This document shows positions 44,601 through 56,796 of a DNA stretch of 64,000 nt, piece by piece (positions within the stretch are counted from its first letter, which is position 1; the number at the start of each line of letters is the position of its first letter). The notes under the pieces are model-generated. The model did not search any database. It was not told the origin of the DNA and saw only the letters and a list, made by a program, of their open reading frames with translations. The translations under genes were made by a program, and so were the position numbers. Source of the DNA: Polytrichum commune (lineage: Eukaryota > Streptophyta > Polytrichopsida > Polytrichales > Polytrichaceae); the NCBI GenBank assembly GCA_950295325.1, contig OX485805.1, positions 48,386,758 to 48,450,757 on the forward strand. The letters are read 5' to 3'.

Positions 44601-45346
44601 CAACTTCACTTGAGAGTTGAAGATGTGGTGCGAGTTCTCAACTTGAGAAATTCTCTGCCTTCCATTTCTGGAGCACGTATGTGTTGCTATGATATAAAGT
44701 AACTCGCGTAATATCAACCTCCTAAATGTCAGTCCTTCTCGTATATCCTGACACCCTAGGAATGGATGTTCTCAGTTTAATTTTCACTCCTTGCTGTCAC
44801 GTTTTCCTCCCATATATCACAGGTTTGACAAAAAAAAACCATCAAAGAATTTAAAACCACATGCTTGCTCGCATCACATTGTTCAGAGTGGAATTATTGT
44901 CATTATTGCAATGCTGACTTTGTGTTTTTCCATGATGTCACATGCTACACTATTTCTCTTCTACCATGCATTTAGAGTGTATATAGTTCCCGCCTTCTCT
45001 TTCTTTCAAGCATCTTAGTAACGAACTAATGCATGGAGGCAGCTTTCCATTTCTCAAGCATCTGCTTCAGTAACGAGCTCACGTACTTGGTGGCCGCCTT
45101 TCATTCTCAAGCCTCATTTTGGGCATCAATTGTCCCTAATCATTAGGGAGAACCATACGTTCAATAACTAATCTAGACCTCGAGATTCATTTTCCTTGCT
45201 CGTTAAGTTTACCTCCAAATGGCGCTTCCTTCCCCTGCTTCACATGGATACACGAACCGACGACCAATGGCCACATGTTTTCTTCTCGTCTTATAGCCAT
45301 GGCGGAGTTCCTTGAAAACCTCCCATCTCACATCGGGACCTTACAA
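44601..45346. other. 3' flank of the monooxygenase gene, no other gene seen
   Basis: Pyrimidine-rich in places. AAGCATCTTAGTAACGAACT and AAGCATCTGCTTCAGTAACG near 45009 and 45057 are a short diverged duplication. No clear AATAAA for the minus-strand gene was spotted. Confidence 0.35.
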
Positions 45347-48300
45347 CTAATTACAAGCAGGCAACTTCCCGACATCAAACAAAGTATGGCTTAAGAAGTT
45401 GGGGGAACGAACTTCCAGAACAGCTGCGTTGGGGGAGTTCCAATGTTGTCTCACCATCGCGGCTCCTTGTGTGAGAGCATACGTCCTCCCATGCCTCTCC
45501 GCGTGGAAATCGAGCAACGCCTTATGTATCCGCTCGCTCTCACATGTAGTTTTCGCATCAGGACTCTGATCTTCTTGCGATATTGATTTGTGGAGTACTA
45601 GTGCTTGATGAAGTTTTTGGGTGAGGACGATTCCGTCTTCCAAAGCCATGCATCCTCCTTGTCCAAGATTCGGACTTGAGGGGTGAGACGCGTCTCCCGC
45701 AACCGTAACGTTTCCCCTCACCTGCGAATCGCTCGGCCTTGTGTTGAGCCGATGCCGTAACGTATTTTTCGTGAAATGTTCGAGGGGTGTGTTGTTGATG
45801 CACAAGTGCGGCAACGGTGTTTGGAAAACCTTTGTGCGCTTGAGAGCTTCCTGCTTGACCTCCTCCGGCGTCACGTTTTGCGAATCTGGGAAGAGGGTGT
45901 AAAGATATAGTACTTAGTCCGTTTATCTTAAAAGTAGTTTTGTTTGAGCTCCCTGACATGAAATCGAGTGGGGATAACTTCACATTTAGGCGCTAAATTG
46001 GGTAAGATCATCATCTCAAAATGCAAGTGACCAATGTTTAATGTTAAGTCTCTGTTGATACATAAGGGAAGGTAGACATGCCTAATTTGCATATTTTTCT
46101 CTCTGCACCCGCTTCCAGTAACATATGATGCACGCAATTAGTGCAAGCTGATCTTCATCAATCAGTGAGAGACATTTTGACATCTTCAAAGTCAAAGTCA
46201 GACATGAGATCAAACCAGGTGAGAGATTGGTTAAGTAGAAGGATGTGGAACACTCACCTTCTGACTCACAGTCGGCCCAGATGATGAAATAATATACTTT
46301 AGTTGAGGTCATTGGCACCATGGCCATGCGAATTCCAGTGCCCAAATAGAGGGACCAAACTTCTCTGAAATTATGGCCGTCCGGGAACACTGCCATGCCA
46401 CGTATGTTCAACTCCCCCACAGCTTTTGGCATTTCGAGGCCCATCCAGGATCCTGTCATTGAGTTTGCGCCATCAAATGCAACCACAACCTGCAACCACC
46501 AATAAAATCCCAATCCCTTCAGTATATATATTAAGGTATGTGGGTGTTATTTGGTTCGTTTTACATGCTCTCCAACTTCTGCCGATTAGGTTTGCACGAA
46601 AAAAGTTGTGTTGCATTAATAAATCTACATTTGTCGATTCCTTAACTTATTAGTACATAGGTCCTCCCCATTGTGTTTACTATTGAGTGTGAAGTAGTCA
46701 ACAAAATTTGAAGACGCAGTCCAATCTCTTCTAAACATGTGTCGTTATGGTGTTTGTTATTTGATCCTCACTGAACCACACACCGATCAAATATAGGGTC
46801 TGACTAACCAAAGAACACCCGCAAACCTTAAATACTAAATTCCCACTGAATCTGTGGTCAGCGCTCGGAACCCAACTTCCATTAACATCCTAGGTTGAAA
46901 TTCAAGCTCACAAAAGTTTATTTGACATTGAACTTTTGGTTTGCAAATATCTTAGCAGCTCAAGTTAGGTTTTGTCAACCTTGGCAGAGTAGGTCAAGCC
47001 ATCTTGAAGCTCCAGGTCCATTAACTCTGATGTTTGGGACTTTTTGTAACCCCTCACTCGTGAGTTAAATCGAATGGCTCCTGGAGGGACCTGCCCAGCA
47101 AGAGCTTCCAATAGTACCTTTCGCTCCACAACTCGCATATCATGCGGCCTGTACATGCAAATGCCATTGTCAACTTCAAATTCTTATGACTCAAATACAA
47201 GATACGGAATCTAAATTGTAAGTCCTAAAGTTCACCAATAGTTCAATTGGTGCATTGATGACCAGTTCTGGCTCAATGCCATGTCAGAATTTTGGTTCTG
47301 AAAACTTCATATAAACTACATATTGATTATGGCTCCCACTTTGATTGTTCATTAAAAATGTCAGTGTCCTCAAGAATGCATTTACCCTCCTTCACACTCA
47401 GTAAAATCCAAGCTTGCCAACTGCTGGCCGCTGTCATTGAACAACTCAAATCTGCAAAATAATAAGATGAGGGAACTTGTAAGATGAATTAGCAGGTTGC
47501 AAAAACCCCTTCCAATTTGTGCTTCTTGCAGCTGAATGAGCTTAAAGTAGATGGCCCTATTCGGTTACATCTCTTAGTCCGACATCTAAATTTGACTGGT
47601 ATGTGGATTCGTATGGCTCCGAGAACAGATACCAACAAGACATGTGTTTGAAAGAGGTTGGACTACATGCTCCAAATATTATAACCATTCTAGGTTCAAT
47701 AGTCAACATGATTGAGGGGACCTATATGACCATTTAATGGGCACAAAAACCTTCACTTTGATGATGAATAGGATATTCATTTGAGCTCTGAAAATTATGA
47801 GGAAAATGGCTACAGCCATGATTTGGATTCTCTAAAAGTCTCGTACTATTGCGTTTTTCATATCCTAGGAGAGGTGGGCTGATTGGAAAAATAACCATTT
47901 AAGGCTCATCTACCTTATCTTAACAACTTCTATATCCTCAAGAGTCCAGCCTTGCTCTGGGGGCATTCCAAACACAACAAGTTGTTTTGCACAATGCCCT
48001 GAGAGGACTCACAATGGAAATTTGCTTAAATTATAAAGACCCTCCTAATTCATGATGGAGGACTTTACAACGTCGTGAGAAATGGAGCCTTTCATACCTT
48101 GCAATGTTAAGATATGTGCTCCTGAATTGGTCTGCCACATCCAAATTTTCAAGGACACGGAAGGCATTACTCCAGAGGGTAATGGCAGTACCATCTGTTC
48201 GTAGTTTGTTGGACTGTTCCAGCACCACAGCCTTCAGCCCAACCCTGCTCCAGTCCACAAAAAATTACATTCAAGTGCAAGTAATTTCAAGTTCCAAACC

Positions 48301-48989
48301 TGGACCGGACTGTTTTGAGCAAGGATTCTATATTCACTACTAGTAATGTACCTTAAACAAAACCTGGAAGTTACCAATGTTGGGCAGGTCTTGGCACCAA
48401 ACCCCCGCCGGATCTCAAGGCAGTTTTTAAAATTCTTAACCGCATTTCTCAAAAAAAAAATATATTCATTGGACTTGATTCTTGACCATAGTTCTCAAAA
48501 TAGTCAAAACCCGAGTATTAGTGCAATTCAGCCTTTACATTAATTAGGAACCCAGTCATTCTATGATCGGGGAGAACCGGCAGTTAGTTACAGATGAACC
48601 GGTTGAAGTTCAAGACTTCAGGAGAATTACCGATCACTTTAGAGGAATTCATGGAATATACCTCAAATTAATATAGGAAACCCGAAGTATCAACATGTAA
48701 ACAGTAGGATCTCAACCGATTATGCCCATAAATCTCCCCGATCACTGCAGTCATTAGTAATGAGACAAATAAGACAGATAAGAGAAATCCACAGGATCTT
48801 AAATTTTCCTGAAACTTGGTGAGCTTCAACGACACCTTAATTAGGTGGTGGTGTTATGAGCACATACTTATGAAGAGCAGCAGCAAAACCAAGGCCCCCA
48901 ATTCCACCACCCACGATCACTATGTCCTCCACATAGTGCACTCTGCTTCCGACATTTTCAACATTGTCCCCTTGGTGCTCGACTGCCAT
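45347..48989 (-). CDS. FAD-dependent monooxygenase (plant MO/CTF2-like), 6 exons, 424 aa
   Basis: Exons on the minus strand: 48868-48989, 48098-48244, 47386-47451, 46980-47148, 46258-46489 and 45347-45885. Every junction is GT-AG and the phases agree; the total is 1,275 bp, giving 424 residues. Exon 1 starts MAVEHQGDN and carries the FAD Rossmann fingerprint DIVIVGGGIGGLGFAAALHK. Exon 2 holds the VVLEQ acidic end and an arginine-containing TDGTAITLW. Exon 5 has VVAFDGANS, the DG motif, followed by MTGSWMGL. Exon 6 has VTVAGDASHPSSPNLGQGG, the GD motif contacting FAD. These are the marks of group A flavin monooxygenases, in plants the MO1/MO2/CTF2 type related to salicylate hydroxylases; the substrate cannot be told. 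No damage is seen, so I take it as functional. Intron 1 carries a hAT MITE, and other introns hold dispersed repeats. Confidence 0.88.
46520..46820 (+). repeat. Dispersed repeat E, long copy (in monooxygenase intron 4)
   Basis: Aligns with 54690-55035. Words in order: GGTATGTG, TCCAACTTCT, TTGTGTTG, ATTAACAAATCTAC or ATTAATAAATCTAC, ATAGGTCCT, TATTGAGTSTGAAGTAGT, then a tail with ATCAAATATAGGG. An inverted partial copy lies at 50190-50280. Confidence 0.65.
48561..48747. mobile_element. hAT MITE, 187 bp, 8-bp TSD CAGTCATT (intron 1 of the monooxygenase)
   Basis: CAGTCATT lies at 48553-48560 and again at 48748-48755. The ends read inward CTATGATCGGGGAGA and CAGTGATCGGGGAGA, a 15-bp TIR with two mismatches. 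Subterminal CCGGCAGTTAGTTA is identical to the 1,045-bp hAT element at 11034, so the MITE is a shorter member of that family. It interrupts no exon. Confidence 0.9.
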
Positions 48990-50299
48990 ATTCAAATTCT
49001 CGCTTCAAGTGGCGAGATTTGTTGCCTTCGCGGGTTTGTTGGAATCTGAACAGCAAAACCCTCAAGCCCTTGAGTTTCAGAATATGGTGAGGAATGGATA
49101 CTTTTGGGTTACATCCAGGAAAACCATAAGCAAATACATGGAACATACCTTGCGTCGATAGCCATTAATTGTTGACAATTTGTAAACTTTTCATTATATG
49201 ATAACATGGGGTCAACATATTCACGAATCAATCCTGAAGTGGAACCAACTATTATGGGTAAATTCTGACTCTTGTCTTGAACCTTGATCAGGGTGACAAA
49301 ACTCAATATTGAATCTTGAAGGGGGCTCAGGAGCGAAGAACTGTGCTCACCTTATGGGCTTCAATCCGATGCTCTCCAGCTTCTTTTGTGTGGATTCTGC
49401 AAAATCTTGAAGATTAATAGCAAAAGAAATGCATCCGGTGAACAATGATACTCAAAACATAATGTTGAGACACAAACCAGAATCATTTAGGCAGCGACCA
49501 CAGCAGCAACTCATAAATCCATGTCTACCACAAACTTGTGAGGAAATAATTGTCAAGAACACATCGCAGGTAATATATTGCACCTTCTCAGGCCAGACTT
49601 GAAAATCCGGATGCAAAAGAAACCTTGAAGATGTAGAGGTTAAGGTTGCTGTTCGGGTTCAAGAAGAATGCAATTTGAAGGATTGAGCCAATGATGCAGC
49701 TGGGACAGAGAAATATTAAACTAGAAGTCAGTCTCATCTTTGACTTTTAATGTTTATTGGGAATGGATGATTGTCCAACTTTATCCTCCTGTAAATCATA
49801 CAAGATTCAATATCTTAGAACATAATGGATATGAACAATTTCTTAGATGGGTCCTAAATGGCTGCTTTTTCTGACTAGCCCAATTCTCCTAGGATTGTCA
49901 TGTGATTAGTAAACAATGGTTAAGGTCTTAAGCGGCTAGTTTTCTTAATCGGTCCCCTAGATTTGATTGGTATGTGGGTCTGTGAGGATCAAAGGGCAAA
50001 CATCATAAAGACACATGTTTAAACAAGATTGGACTGCGTCTTCAAATATGAATAACTATTCTACACTCCATAGTGAATACAATTGGGAGGATCAATGTAT
50101 CCAGTGAAGGAATCAACATGCAATTTTGATTACCATAACTAAATAAGGGGAGGTCCGATTTTCGCAAATGTTTCATCATAGATTTGCTAATACAACGCAA
50201 GTTTTAAGGTGTAAATCTAATTGGTAAAAGTTGGTGAACACGAGAAAGGAACCACATAACACCCACATACCTAAGATGATCCAAATTGAGGCGGCAACC
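48990..50299. other. Upstream region of the monooxygenase gene
   Basis: The minus-strand 5' UTR and promoter must lie just above 48989. No convincing TATA box could be chosen. Around 49960-50060 there is a repeat E-like CACATGTTTAAACAAGATTGG, and 50190-50280 is an inverted piece of repeat E. Confidence 0.35.
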
Positions 50300-50450
50300 A
50301 CTTTCCTCATTATTTGTGGAGCTCGTATGAATATCTTATTCCTAAATATCAATTTGTAGATTCTCGTGCTCATTAAATGGTCATCATAATTAGCCCCCCC
50401 CCTCAAAATTATGTTCAATATTGAATCTAGTATGGTTATCATATTTTGAT
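50300..50450 (+). repeat. Dispersed repeat D, copy 2, with a run of C
   Basis: Aligns with 15625-15765, including the C run at 50394-50402 followed by a CAAAATTATGTT word. It is followed at once by a repeat E tail (50455-50560), so the two may be parts of one larger element. Confidence 0.6.
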
Positions 50451-50649
50451 CACACAATCTAATCTCTTTTCAACACATCTATCTGGGATCTATTCTTGGA
50501 ACCAAACTAAACCACATACCACTTGAATATAGGTGTCTTATTAAGAAAAATAACCAAACAAAGGTGACCTATCTTAGAGCACATGTCCTATACAACAAAA
50601 AATTGCAAATCTACCACAGCAATAGATTAAAAAAAAATCGAGTTGCACG

Positions 50650-51996
50650 GATCCATGTGGGCTAGGGTGAACCAGCACCTACACTCGTACCTTCGGGGGA
50701 TGAAGGCCTCGCAGATGACACTGAAAACGTCATCCTTCTTTATGGGAAAGCCCCCCGACATTTTTTCTGCACCCAACCGAAAATTGTTGCCCGCCCGCCT
50801 GATTTCGAAAAAACTAGTGTACTTGCATTTTTGAAGGCTACTTGTCCACAAATCCCATGTTGAGTGCACTTCATTTTCAAGGTCTCAAATCCAATATATA
50901 TGTTCACTTCCATTGAGTAAATAAGCAATTGACTAGATTTCATTTTCAAAGTGAAACCGTCAATAAAGCATGCAATTAACTTGGAAGTCAAAAACATTAC
51001 AAAATCCTCATTAATACTGAGGTTATAATTTTTGTCACTTACAATTGAAAGGGACCTTGTCATTCTAAAATGAAACTAAAATTCATGATTTATTTATTTT
51101 ATTTTAAACATTTTAAACATTTTATATATTTTATATTTAATACCTTCTACAATCACAAAGTTTTCATACGCATTTAAACTAGTAAAGTAAGATTGAATGC
51201 AACTAAGTCTAATAATTTCTGGTTAATCCTAATGAATCGTATTCAAGCCCAATTAAATCAGAAAATATGCGTACCAAATTAATTAACCCTAATTAATTAT
51301 AAAATGTACTTACTGGAATTAGTCATGATTTAAATGGAATTAACTCCAGTAAATATAATTTATGATTAATTAGGCTTAATTAATTTGGTAAGCATATTTT
51401 CTGATTTAATTGGGTTTAATTAGGATTAATCAAAATATATTAGACTTAGTTGCATTCAATCTTACTTAACTAGTTTAAATACGTATGAAAACTTTGTGAT
51501 AGTAGAAGGTATTAACTATATTATATCAAAATATTCAAATATTCAAAATAAAATAAATAAATCATGAATTTTAGTTTCATTTTAGAATGACAAGGTCCCT
51601 TTCAATTGTAAGTGACAAAAATTATAACCTCAGTATTAATGAGGATTTTGTAATGTTTTTGACTTCCAAGTTAATTACATGCTTTATTGACAGTTTCACT
51701 TTGAAAATGAAATCTAGTCAATTGCTTATTTACTCAATGGAAGTGAACATATATATTGGATTTGAGACCTTGAAAATGAAGTGCACTCAATATGGGATTT
51801 GTAGACAAGTAGCCTTCAAAAATGCAAGTACACTAGTTTTTTCGAAATCGGGCGGGCGGGCAGCAGTTTTCGGTCGGGTGCAGAAAAAATGTCAGGGGGC
51901 TTTCCCATAAAGAAGGATGACGTTTTCAGTGTCATCCGCGAGGCCTTCATCCCCCGAAGGTACAAGTGTAGGTGTTGGTTCACCCTAGCCGTCCAT
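50650..51996. mobile_element. Foldback element: two ~0.67-kb inverted arms
   Basis: The left arm (50650 to about 51320) and the right arm (about 51335 to 51996) are inverted copies that differ at only a few percent of sites. Matching landmarks: TGTCATCCGCGAGGCCTTC at 51931 against its inverse near 50706, and the same 107-codon frame (MTRSLSIVSDKN) at 51063 (minus) and 51587 (plus). Only a few bases lie between the arms, near 51327. The outer ~150 bp are GC-richer than the AT-rich centre. It resembles a long-TIR MULE derivative or FB-type element; a target duplication is not clear. Confidence 0.85.
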
Positions 51997-54689
51997 GTGT
52001 GCTATGGGACTCATATGCTAGTAGTGGAACCTACTGAAAGGAAGCAACATCCCTTCAACTACAGTAAACTGAAGAGGCTGGCCAGTAGACCCTTTCCACA
52101 CTCTCACACCAATGGTGTTTTTCTCTCAAGAATGTACACAGGTTGTTTCACTCCAAGCGAAAGCTCATGGGCTTCTTCATGTTAACTTACACCCAAGTTT
52201 CCATGTTTTCCAAGTCACCCTCGATATTATGCTACCGTAGCAATGTTATATTATACTAGGCGGGTATGACAGATATGACCTAAAAGTAAGTGTTGGTAAT
52301 ATGGTGCGCTTAAACCTTAAATGCTACAACAACCCAAAATGGGTCGTCACTTAATATTCTACTAGGCTTTGCGACCCATTAGGTGGCAATCTACGTGGAT
52401 GAAAAGGCATCTAGTGGTGTAGGGTGGTGCCCACTATCATGTGGGTCAAAATAACATACAAAAACCTCATGCTCCAAGCATGCATGATTGTTTATTAGGT
52501 TGGCATTACTTTTTTGGGGAGGCGGTTCCATGTGTTGCTCAAATGTAGGAGTCAAATTTAGGAGCCAATATCTATCACATATGATGCCCGTTTTGGGTGA
52601 GGTTTTTTTTTTTTTTGGACAAGGTGATGATTGTGCACAACTTTGACTTGATGGATTTGAAAAAGAAAAAACTTAGTGCACATGTTGCTTGCTCTACAAT
52701 AAAATAAAAAAGGGAATTCTACCAAAATGACCTCCAACTTTGAGGATGAGGCACTTCATCGAAATTTGCTCAAAAAGACCCACATTTTTTTAGAGTAGCT
52801 CATTTGTCATCCACATAACATATTATGGCAAAGTTCCCAAGTTTCTAGAATTTGTGGCATGACTAAAATGATCATAAAATGAAAGAATTTAGAGTTTTCT
52901 CTAGCTGCCGCCCGAATGAGGGCCATGTTCATGTGCCAAGTTGACTCAAAAATGTGATCCAATTGACTTTAAATGTTCTTAGTAAGAATATCCAATAGTC
53001 TAGTTCACAACTGTATGGTTGGATTTGAAATAAACAAAGCCTATTTTTCTACATAAGAGAAATTTTCAACACTAGTGTTGGAGGTACCCAAAAATGAAAT
53101 TTGAAGGCTTGAGCATTTAGGGGTTCAAGGTCTACTTACGATTGTGGGATGGTGAGCAAATTTGAAATACAAGTCTTCTATACAAAAAGGGTTCGTAAAT
53201 TATGGAGGTGGCCCATCACATGCAAAGAATTAGCACTGTAGCTCATAATAATCAAAGAAAACAATCAAGGCAATTGCAAATATTACATAATATTGAGTAA
53301 TTTTACAACCAAGTTGTTTTGTCACGGTATGCGGCGTCAGTGGCCACACCTTATCCGTGGGATTTCATCCATTTAGATTTGGATGGATGAATCTTAGAAG
53401 TTGGAGAGATGCTCCTAGGTGAGGAGCCTCCTCATTGGCTTGGCATTCTTGTCAAGTCAAGCCTTGTGAGTGAGTGTGTGGAGAGTGTTTGTGTGAGGTA
53501 AAGATTGCATGTTTTTGCAATAATTCTTGAGTTCTTCTCCCCTTACTTTTTACACTCTTAACTTCTCCCGTGGTGGAGTGAGACATAACTTGACTCATTG
53601 TGTGTATTTGAAGAGAGAATGAAAGCTCCTACAAGGGTTTGACTCTCTTCCTTCTCTGTGGAGGTGTGTTGTTTATGTGTGTTTTTGTCATGTTTTAGTT
53701 GTATTTGTTAGTGGTGGTTGGTACTCGAGCTGCAGGGGCCATTCACGATTGGGGTACTACTTTGGGGACAAAGGAATTAAGGACTATGTCACATTTGATC
53801 TCGGCGTTTATTATGATTTAATATTATTTGATCAATAAATTTTAAATAGATAAATAGATAGGTCATAGGATTTATCAAGAAACATATTATTTATTATTAA
53901 ATAATTAAAATAATAGATAAATCCTTTATGAAATGAGTAGATAGGTCATAGGACTTGTAAAGAGGGCATATGACTTGTTTGGGCCACATCAATAATATTT
54001 TCATTATTGAAGTGTACATCGGAGGTAAATTATTTCTTGTTGTCCATCGTGATACCTTGGTGTAAGTGTCATGTGTCCATACATAAATTTTTTTATGTTC
54101 AATTCTATTACTAATTTTTTACGGTTAAAACACATAAGATCCCGTTATGTGTGTTATATGTAGCCATGTTATTGTGTATTGTTGGCCATGTTTGGTGTCA
54201 TATGTAAAGCTATACAATTGGTATGCAATACATTTTTAGTTCTATTGGTAAACAATTGAACGATAATTGTGAGGAAAAAAAATTGGGATCATTTCAATTA
54301 ATTTTTGTTGTTCTTTTCATTTCTTGATCCTAAGGTCAACAATTTTGACAACACCCATGGATGTCCGTTAAGGAATCAAAATGATATCTTAGATAACCTT
54401 ATTCCTTTTAAATTAACTTTGTTGGTGTATTCAATATGGAATATTAAATGTAGGTATGATCCAAAATATCCTCTACAATACAAATGTAAGCACACCAACT
54501 ATGTAAAGTTATCTAATTTAGTCCTTTAACCGTTAGACACCCAAAAAGTAGTACCCCAACCATGATTGCCCCTTGTAGTGACACACAGTCGCTATTTATA
54601 CGACAACTCTAACAACCTACAATGTTCCAAGGTGATTTGGTATCCTTATCTTCAAACACTTGCCAATCACCTCAAGCGTTAGTTTAAGG
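51997..54689. other. Intergenic; weak LTR-like stretch near 53320-53730
   Basis: No gene is seen. TGTCACGGTATGCGG near 53321 and TTGGTACTCGAGCTGCAGG near 53719 (resembling a tRNA-Met primer site) loosely bracket 400 bp, but there is no second LTR or CA end. The rest is AT-rich. Confidence 0.3.
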
Positions 54690-55035
54690 TATGTGAGGTG
54701 TTAATCGCGTATTTTTTATCTTATCCAACTTCTACCCATTAGATTGACACATGAAAGCTTGTGTTGTATTAACAAATCTACAATGAAGCATCGACAAAAA
54801 TTAGACCTCACCTTAAAATTTAGTTAAGGTTGTCGAATGTTCACGATTTTTGATTTCTTACCTAATTATATAGGTCCTTCCCATTATATTCGCTATTGAG
54901 TCTGAAGTAGTTTATTAAAATTGAAGACATAATCCAATCCTTTCAAATATTTGTCTGTACAATGTTTGTGGTTTTTATCACCAAAACCGAAAAACACATC
55001 AATCAAATATAGGGGTCCGTTCAAGAAAAGTAAGT
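54690..55035 (+). repeat. Dispersed repeat E, long copy 2
   Basis: Aligns with 46520-46820 over most of its length (AGGTATGTGAGGTGTTA, ATATAGGTCCTTCCCATTA, TATTGAGTCTGAAGTAGT). It ends about 60 bp before the Harbinger element. Confidence 0.65.
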
Positions 55036-55445
55036 GAATAAAAGGTATGGAATCATCCAACTCCGTGCCTTATTGCAATTTTGTGATTGATAAGCTTAGG
55101 GCCGGTTCACACTATGGCCAAACTTCAAGAGGAGAAGCATTTGGACCAATGAAAATGCAGGATATGTCCAAAGTCCGTCCTCTCGATAAATAGAAACTCC
55201 GGTCCCTATTTAAAAGGGCCGGCGTGAATGAAGTGTCCGTTCGTATTGTCAAATGACCCAATGCCTACCAGACAAGGGGAAATTTGGACAGTACTACTCT
55301 CTCCTTCCGGGGATGGACACTATAGTAACCGGAAAACAACAATAAAGGTAACCCTCCTTAGTTGTTTAGCACGTAGTTGCTGCAGTGTTGTAGTATAAGT
55401 TGTGATTTGTTGTGTTTGGTGGTCGCCAAGTCATGTTTCCTTGGT

Positions 55446-55500
55446 TGGTTGAGGGAGGATGTTTAACTACATGTAGGCGGTCCGGGTTCGACTCCCGTTG
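55446..55500 (+). other. Possible SINE or tRNA-derived pol III promoter
   Basis: TGGTTGAGGG (55446-55455) fits an A box and GGTTCGACTCC (55485-55495) a B box, 39 bp apart, with a T arm CGGG-TTCGACT-CCCG. The anticodon arm is not credible, so it is a SINE head or broken tRNA. It lies just past the 3' end of the nested retroelement. Confidence 0.45.
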
Positions 55501-55689
55501 AGTCCGTCTGAGCGTTTAGTGTGTTATACATGACTTGGTGCTGCTAGTGATTTTAAAGGCAGGAAAATTATACCAACCAGCCGGCCCCTACCTGTCTTCC
55601 TGAGCTATTGGTGTTAATATTGTTCAATAAATAAAGGACTATCTTGTGATTTTTTTCTTATCTTTGTTGTTTTATTTGTTTGTTTATTT

Positions 55690-56705
55690 ATTTATTATTC
55701 TGTTGGTATTGCTTGGTTATTTTCAATACGTCTTTTATGTAGAAGGATTGAACTGGCATGTTGTATGGCAATGGTGTTTATTTCTTTGAATGTATGGTTT
55801 GTAGAATTTTGAGGTAGTGTGAATGTTTGTTCTAGTTGTTTCATTGACGGGGTGGGTGTGGTTCCTCTAGCTCCAGCTGAGATGACTATAAGTGGGTCTA
55901 CTTTCCAGCCTTGTTGGGTGATGTCATTAATTAGTGGTTGGTATTTTTGAATTTTATTGTCAATTGTATCTTGTGGGAATCTGTCATTTATGGATGTGAA
56001 TTCAATAAATTATACCGTGAGGTTGTCTATTGGGTGTGGTGTTGGGGTGCTTTGGTGTGGGAGTTTTTTGATACACAGGAGGTCGGGTTTAAATCGTGCG
56101 TTGCAGTGGTATCTTTGTTGTTCACATGTACATGGTAGGAGCCATGTGGGGACTGTATTCTCTTGTGGGTTATTGTCGAATGTCCCTGCATTCATAAGGA
56201 TGTAGCATCTTGATTTTTACGATGATAGGATTAATTTTCTTAGTTCCCATACTGCTTTGTTATGCCTTTTGGTTCTTAGGGCATGTATATGGTGTTGGTT
56301 GCATTTTAACAGTACATGTAGCCATGTATCTGCATCAGAGGAGTTACAAATTGGGCATGTAATAGATGGGAATATTTCTATGCCAAAAAATAGTTATTTT
56401 CTAGCATTACCCATGTATTGTCCAGTTCGGAATTTTAGTATGCATGTCTTTTGTAAGTTTGATATAACAAGGTTTGACCAGAAATTATTAGATATTTAAT
56501 TATCTATGTTAGGGTTCATTGTCCATTTGCTAATATTAGGGAATTGTTCTAACATGGTTTTTAGGTTGTTAACTCGGTCATGTTTAGTTATGTATGTTTC
56601 GAGGCATTTGACAGGGCCTTTGTCAGGTCGTTTGTTTGATCCCGGCCAGGTGTCTTTTTGGAAGTAGTATGGTGTGGTATGTGCAAATTCGTATGATTTG
56701 GCAGC
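55690..56705 (-). pseudogene. Retroelement 3' part with CCHC finger and PD-(D/E)XK endonuclease (RLE)
   Basis: Read on the minus strand from 56705 in essentially one frame: SYEFAHTTPYYFQKDTW, FWSNLVISNLQKTC, LKFRTGQYMGNARK, then CPICNSSDADTWLHVLLKC, a C-x2-C-x9-H-x4-C finger. After a TAA come CTCEQQRYHCNA, RFKPDLLCI, a TAA, FIEFTSINDRF, IDNKIQKYQPLI and WKVDPLIVISAGARG. The order PD, then E-x-T, then K-x3-Y is that of the restriction-like endonuclease found C-terminal to the reverse transcriptase in R2/NeSL/CRE-type non-LTR elements. Intact RLEs nick the target to prime reverse transcription. Four in-frame stops break it, and the reverse transcriptase is absent. It is nested in the Harbinger element, so it arrived later. 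Confidence 0.7.
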
Positions 56706-56796
56706 TCGACCTTCACACTAGAGGCCGAAGTCCAAAGGACGTCGCCTCCAAAAGAGCCTAGGTGGCAACACTTTTAGGAAGTTATGGCGCCAAGAG

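Noticed and set aside
50740-51910. Twin 107-codon frames as a duplicated gene
   Set aside because: They are mirror copies forced by the foldback arms; coding function is not indicated beyond that.
53320-53730. Possible LTR with tRNA-Met-like primer site
   Set aside because: Only one weak primer-like match, no terminal CA, no second LTR and no target duplication.
55938-56499. Plus-strand reading frames across the nested retroelement
   Set aside because: The minus strand carries recognisable zinc-finger and endonuclease motifs; the plus frames are shadows.
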